From the NCBI GenBank assembly GCA_036785705.1, contig JAWUZG010000361.1, forward strand, positions 1 through 64,000: a stretch of 64,000 nt of DNA, given 5' to 3'. The position numbers and the translations under genes were made by a program. Every line of letters starts with the position of its first letter. Position 1 is the stretch's first letter. Under the pieces are notes generated by a model. The model was not told where the DNA came from and ran no database searches. It saw only the letters and a list, made by a program, of their open reading frames with translations. Origin of the DNA: Acanthornis magna. Its lineage: Eukaryota; Chordata; Aves; Passeriformes; Acanthizidae. Of this stretch, positions 61,896 to 64,000 are shown in pieces.

Positions 61896-62375
61896 GTGAG
61901 TGCCCCCGGCACAGCCACCCCCGGACTGGAGATCCTGTGGGTCTAGCACAGCCAGAGCAGGGAGAGTGGGGGGGTCTGTGGGCATAGGGGGATCTGTGGG
62001 AATGGGGGGAGCCGTGGGGCTGGAATGGGAAATCGTGGAGCTTGAACAACGATATAAAAATTAAAGTGGGATCAGCACCTACGGTGCGAGATCCCCAGAT
62101 CACTGCCGGGCGGATCCGTGCTGCCTTCCCGAGCCCCATCCCGGCTGTTACTGGGTCACAGCTCCCGGATGCCGAATCCGATGAGGATGATGATGATAGC
62201 AGCGATGATGGACGCAGTGAGCTGAGATTCCCGCCGGATTATGGCTCTGGGATGCACAGGACGGTGAGGAGGAGGAACAACCTCATCCTGCTGCTCTGCA
62301 TTCCCAAATTCCTCTTCCCCCATTTTCCACTTCCCATATTCCGCATTCTCAACCTCACCCCAGGAAACGCAGGGG
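61896..62375. other. Stretch between MHC-like fragment and LTR copy 2
   Basis: No gene assigned. A GATGATGATGATAGC run at about 62,180-62,205 gives an acidic frame on the + strand and, on the minus strand, a hydrophobic stretch (SIIAAIIIILIGFGI) that could be a membrane-span exon or simply the simple repeat. Confidence 0.35.
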
Positions 62376-63151
62376 TGTCCTAGGGTGGCGTAGTGATATC
62401 TTGTATTCCTTATCGTTTGTATGCTTGACCAGAATATGGTTCTGTAGCTTTAACTGTGTCCTGCAGCCGAGAGAAGCTCTGCCAGCACGGGATGTTTTGG
62501 GAATTTTGGGAATTTTTTGGGGTTTTTTCCCCGGTTGTTCTACAGGGGAGTGAGAAGGAAGGGACACTGTTTGGGTGGGGTTTTTTTCCATCAGTTGATG
62601 CTGCTGGTTGCTGCTGCTATCGGTGTGGCTGCTGCTTGGGTTTTTAATTTTTTAATTTTTTTTTTGTTTTGGTTTGGTTTTGGTTTTTTGGTTTTTTGGG
62701 GTTTTTTTTTGTTTGTTTGCTTGCTTTGGTTTTGTTTTTCTTTTGTTTTGTTTTGTTTTTTCCCTGGGATTGTTATTTCGTCGTTTTTGGACCTTTTTCT
62801 TTGCCTTGCTTTCTCATCTGAGAACCTGAGGAGCCCCGGAGGACAGCAGATGAGAATCGTCCAGGGAGCCACCAGTGGAACTCCACCCGGCCTCTCCAGA
62901 GACCCCGGAAAGGGGAAGCCACGCCTGAGGAAAAGGACACTAAAGTTCATCAACTGTTTATTCAGGTTTAATGACCCTTTTTTCCGTTTCCCCTTCCACT
63001 GTGTGGTCTGTTAATTAAACAGTTCTTATCCCACTTTCAGCTGAGATATTCTGTTTGCTGTGGGGGAAGGGGTGCCGGAAGTCTTTGCTGTGGGGGAGGT
63101 GTTTTATTCAGAACACTTTCCACCTAGGAAAATTTTCTCTAATCCGAGACA
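62376..63151 (+). mobile_element. Solo LTR-like element, copy 2
   Basis: Starts TGTCCTAGGGTGGCG and ends CCGAGACA, and is flanked by the 5-bp direct repeat AGGGG (62,371-62,375 and 63,152-63,156). It is homologous to the minus-strand element at 28,549-29,240 and longer because of a T/G-rich tract at 62,640-62,765. The 165-residue frame inside (62,517-63,014) matches the frame in copy 1 only because the elements are homologous; both contain poly-F/poly-L runs from the T-rich tract. Confidence 0.75.
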
Positions 63152-63156
63152 AGGGG

Positions 63157-64000
63157 GTGGGGAACTGGGGGGACATGGGGATTTAGGGAATCTGAGGGGT
63201 CCCGGAGTCAAGGAAAAGGGAAGCTGGGGGTGGGGGCGGGATCGTCAGGGAAAGGGGTGCAGAGGACGATTGGTGCAGGATAAGGGCTGCTGGGGAAGGC
63301 AGTTTCAAGGGGGTTTCAAGGGTCAAGGAAAGGGGAGTGTAGGGTCTTGGAGAGGTGGGATGGGGATTGAAGCGGTTCCTGTGCCCAGGAAAGGGTGTAC
63401 AGTGGTCCTCAGTTTCAAGGAAAGGGGAGTCATGGGGTGGGGAGCCCCGGAATAGCCAGGAATGAGTGTCCCAGAGGTCCTCAGTGTTAAGGAATGCGGG
63501 TCTGGAGGCTGGGAAAGGCAAGAACTGGCATCCAGGGGGTCCCAGAGTCAGGCAAAAGGGGAAGGCTGGGGACTGGGGCAGATGGGATGGCCAGGAATGG
63601 GGGTGCATGGGGCTCCCAGAGTTGAGGAGGAGCTTCAAGGAATTGCCAGTGCCTGGAAATGGTGGCTCAAGGGAGCCCCAGGGTTAAAGAAAAGGGTATG
63701 CAAGCACTGGAAGAGGTGGGATGGGGGTACAGGGGTCCCTGTGCTCAAGAAAGGGGGGGGGTCACATGCTGGAGAGACATGAGATGGGTCAGAAACAGGG
63801 TCCGGGGGGGGTCCAAGGGCCGCACAAGGGATTCAGGGGCTGGCAGTGCCCAGGGATGGGGGTTCAGGGGGGCCCCAGGGTCAAGAAAAGGGAGTGCAGG
63901 GACTGTGAGAGGTGGGACATGGATGGTGTCCATGGGGCACCTGTGTCCAGTAAAGGGGAGTCCAGGGCCCCCAGTGTCAGGGAAAGTGAGGTCACAGGGT
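63157..64000. repeat. G-rich minisatellite, inverted relative to 61,280-61,720
   Basis: Tandem, degenerate copies of about 60-75 bp with GTCAAGGAAAGGGG, GGAGAGGTGGGATGGGGG and GGGGTCCCAGTG motifs up to the window end. Shared segments with the reverse complement of 61,280-61,720 show common origin. Frames on both strands are artefacts. Confidence 0.85.

Overview
The window looks like vertebrate nuclear DNA from a bird, probably a songbird. The grounds are CR1 LINE tails of the avian type, a recognisable SEMA4D gene structure, a TMCO1 first exon and an MHC class I promoter/leader of avian style. There are no bacterial-type genes. Species and chromosome cannot be read directly. SEMA4D is Z-linked in birds, and this copy is intron-bearing but disabled and sits among macrosatellite and retroviral DNA. 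I therefore infer a W-chromosome (gametolog) or segmental-duplication origin, but this is inference.

Layout. (1) 1-27,092 is a head-to-tail macrosatellite. Five units are 3,462-3,464 bp; two are longer (4,711 and 4,839 bp) because they carry an extra diverged block; an eighth is truncated. The array runs off the left edge. Its many open frames are by-products of the repeat, not genes. (2) 27,093-29,690 is intergenic and holds one solo-LTR-like element on the minus strand. (3) 29,691-55,377 is a SEMA4D (semaphorin 4D) copy on the minus strand. I recovered 14 coding exons from the signal peptide to the cytoplasmic tail. It has two in-frame stops, two lost splice acceptors, loss of the Ig domain, a frameshift in the tail and a solo LTR inserted at the edge of exon 4. 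(4) 49,407-55,076, inside its first intron and antisense to it, is a 5'-truncated gammaretrovirus-like provirus (pol, broken env, 3' LTR). (5) 57,154-58,818 carries CR1 fragments. (6) 58,800-59,770 is a CpG-rich promoter with an isolated TMCO1 first exon. (7) 59,905-64,000 is minisatellite-rich DNA around an MHC class I promoter, a decayed leader, two degraded alpha-1 fragments and a second copy of the solo LTR.

Nothing here works as a pathway. The genes are relics brought together by duplication and transposition. The points of most interest are the higher-order structure of the macrosatellite, the LTR insertion that appears to have supplied a new splice acceptor to SEMA4D exon 4, and the conserved-looking MHC class I enhancer in front of a wrecked coding region.
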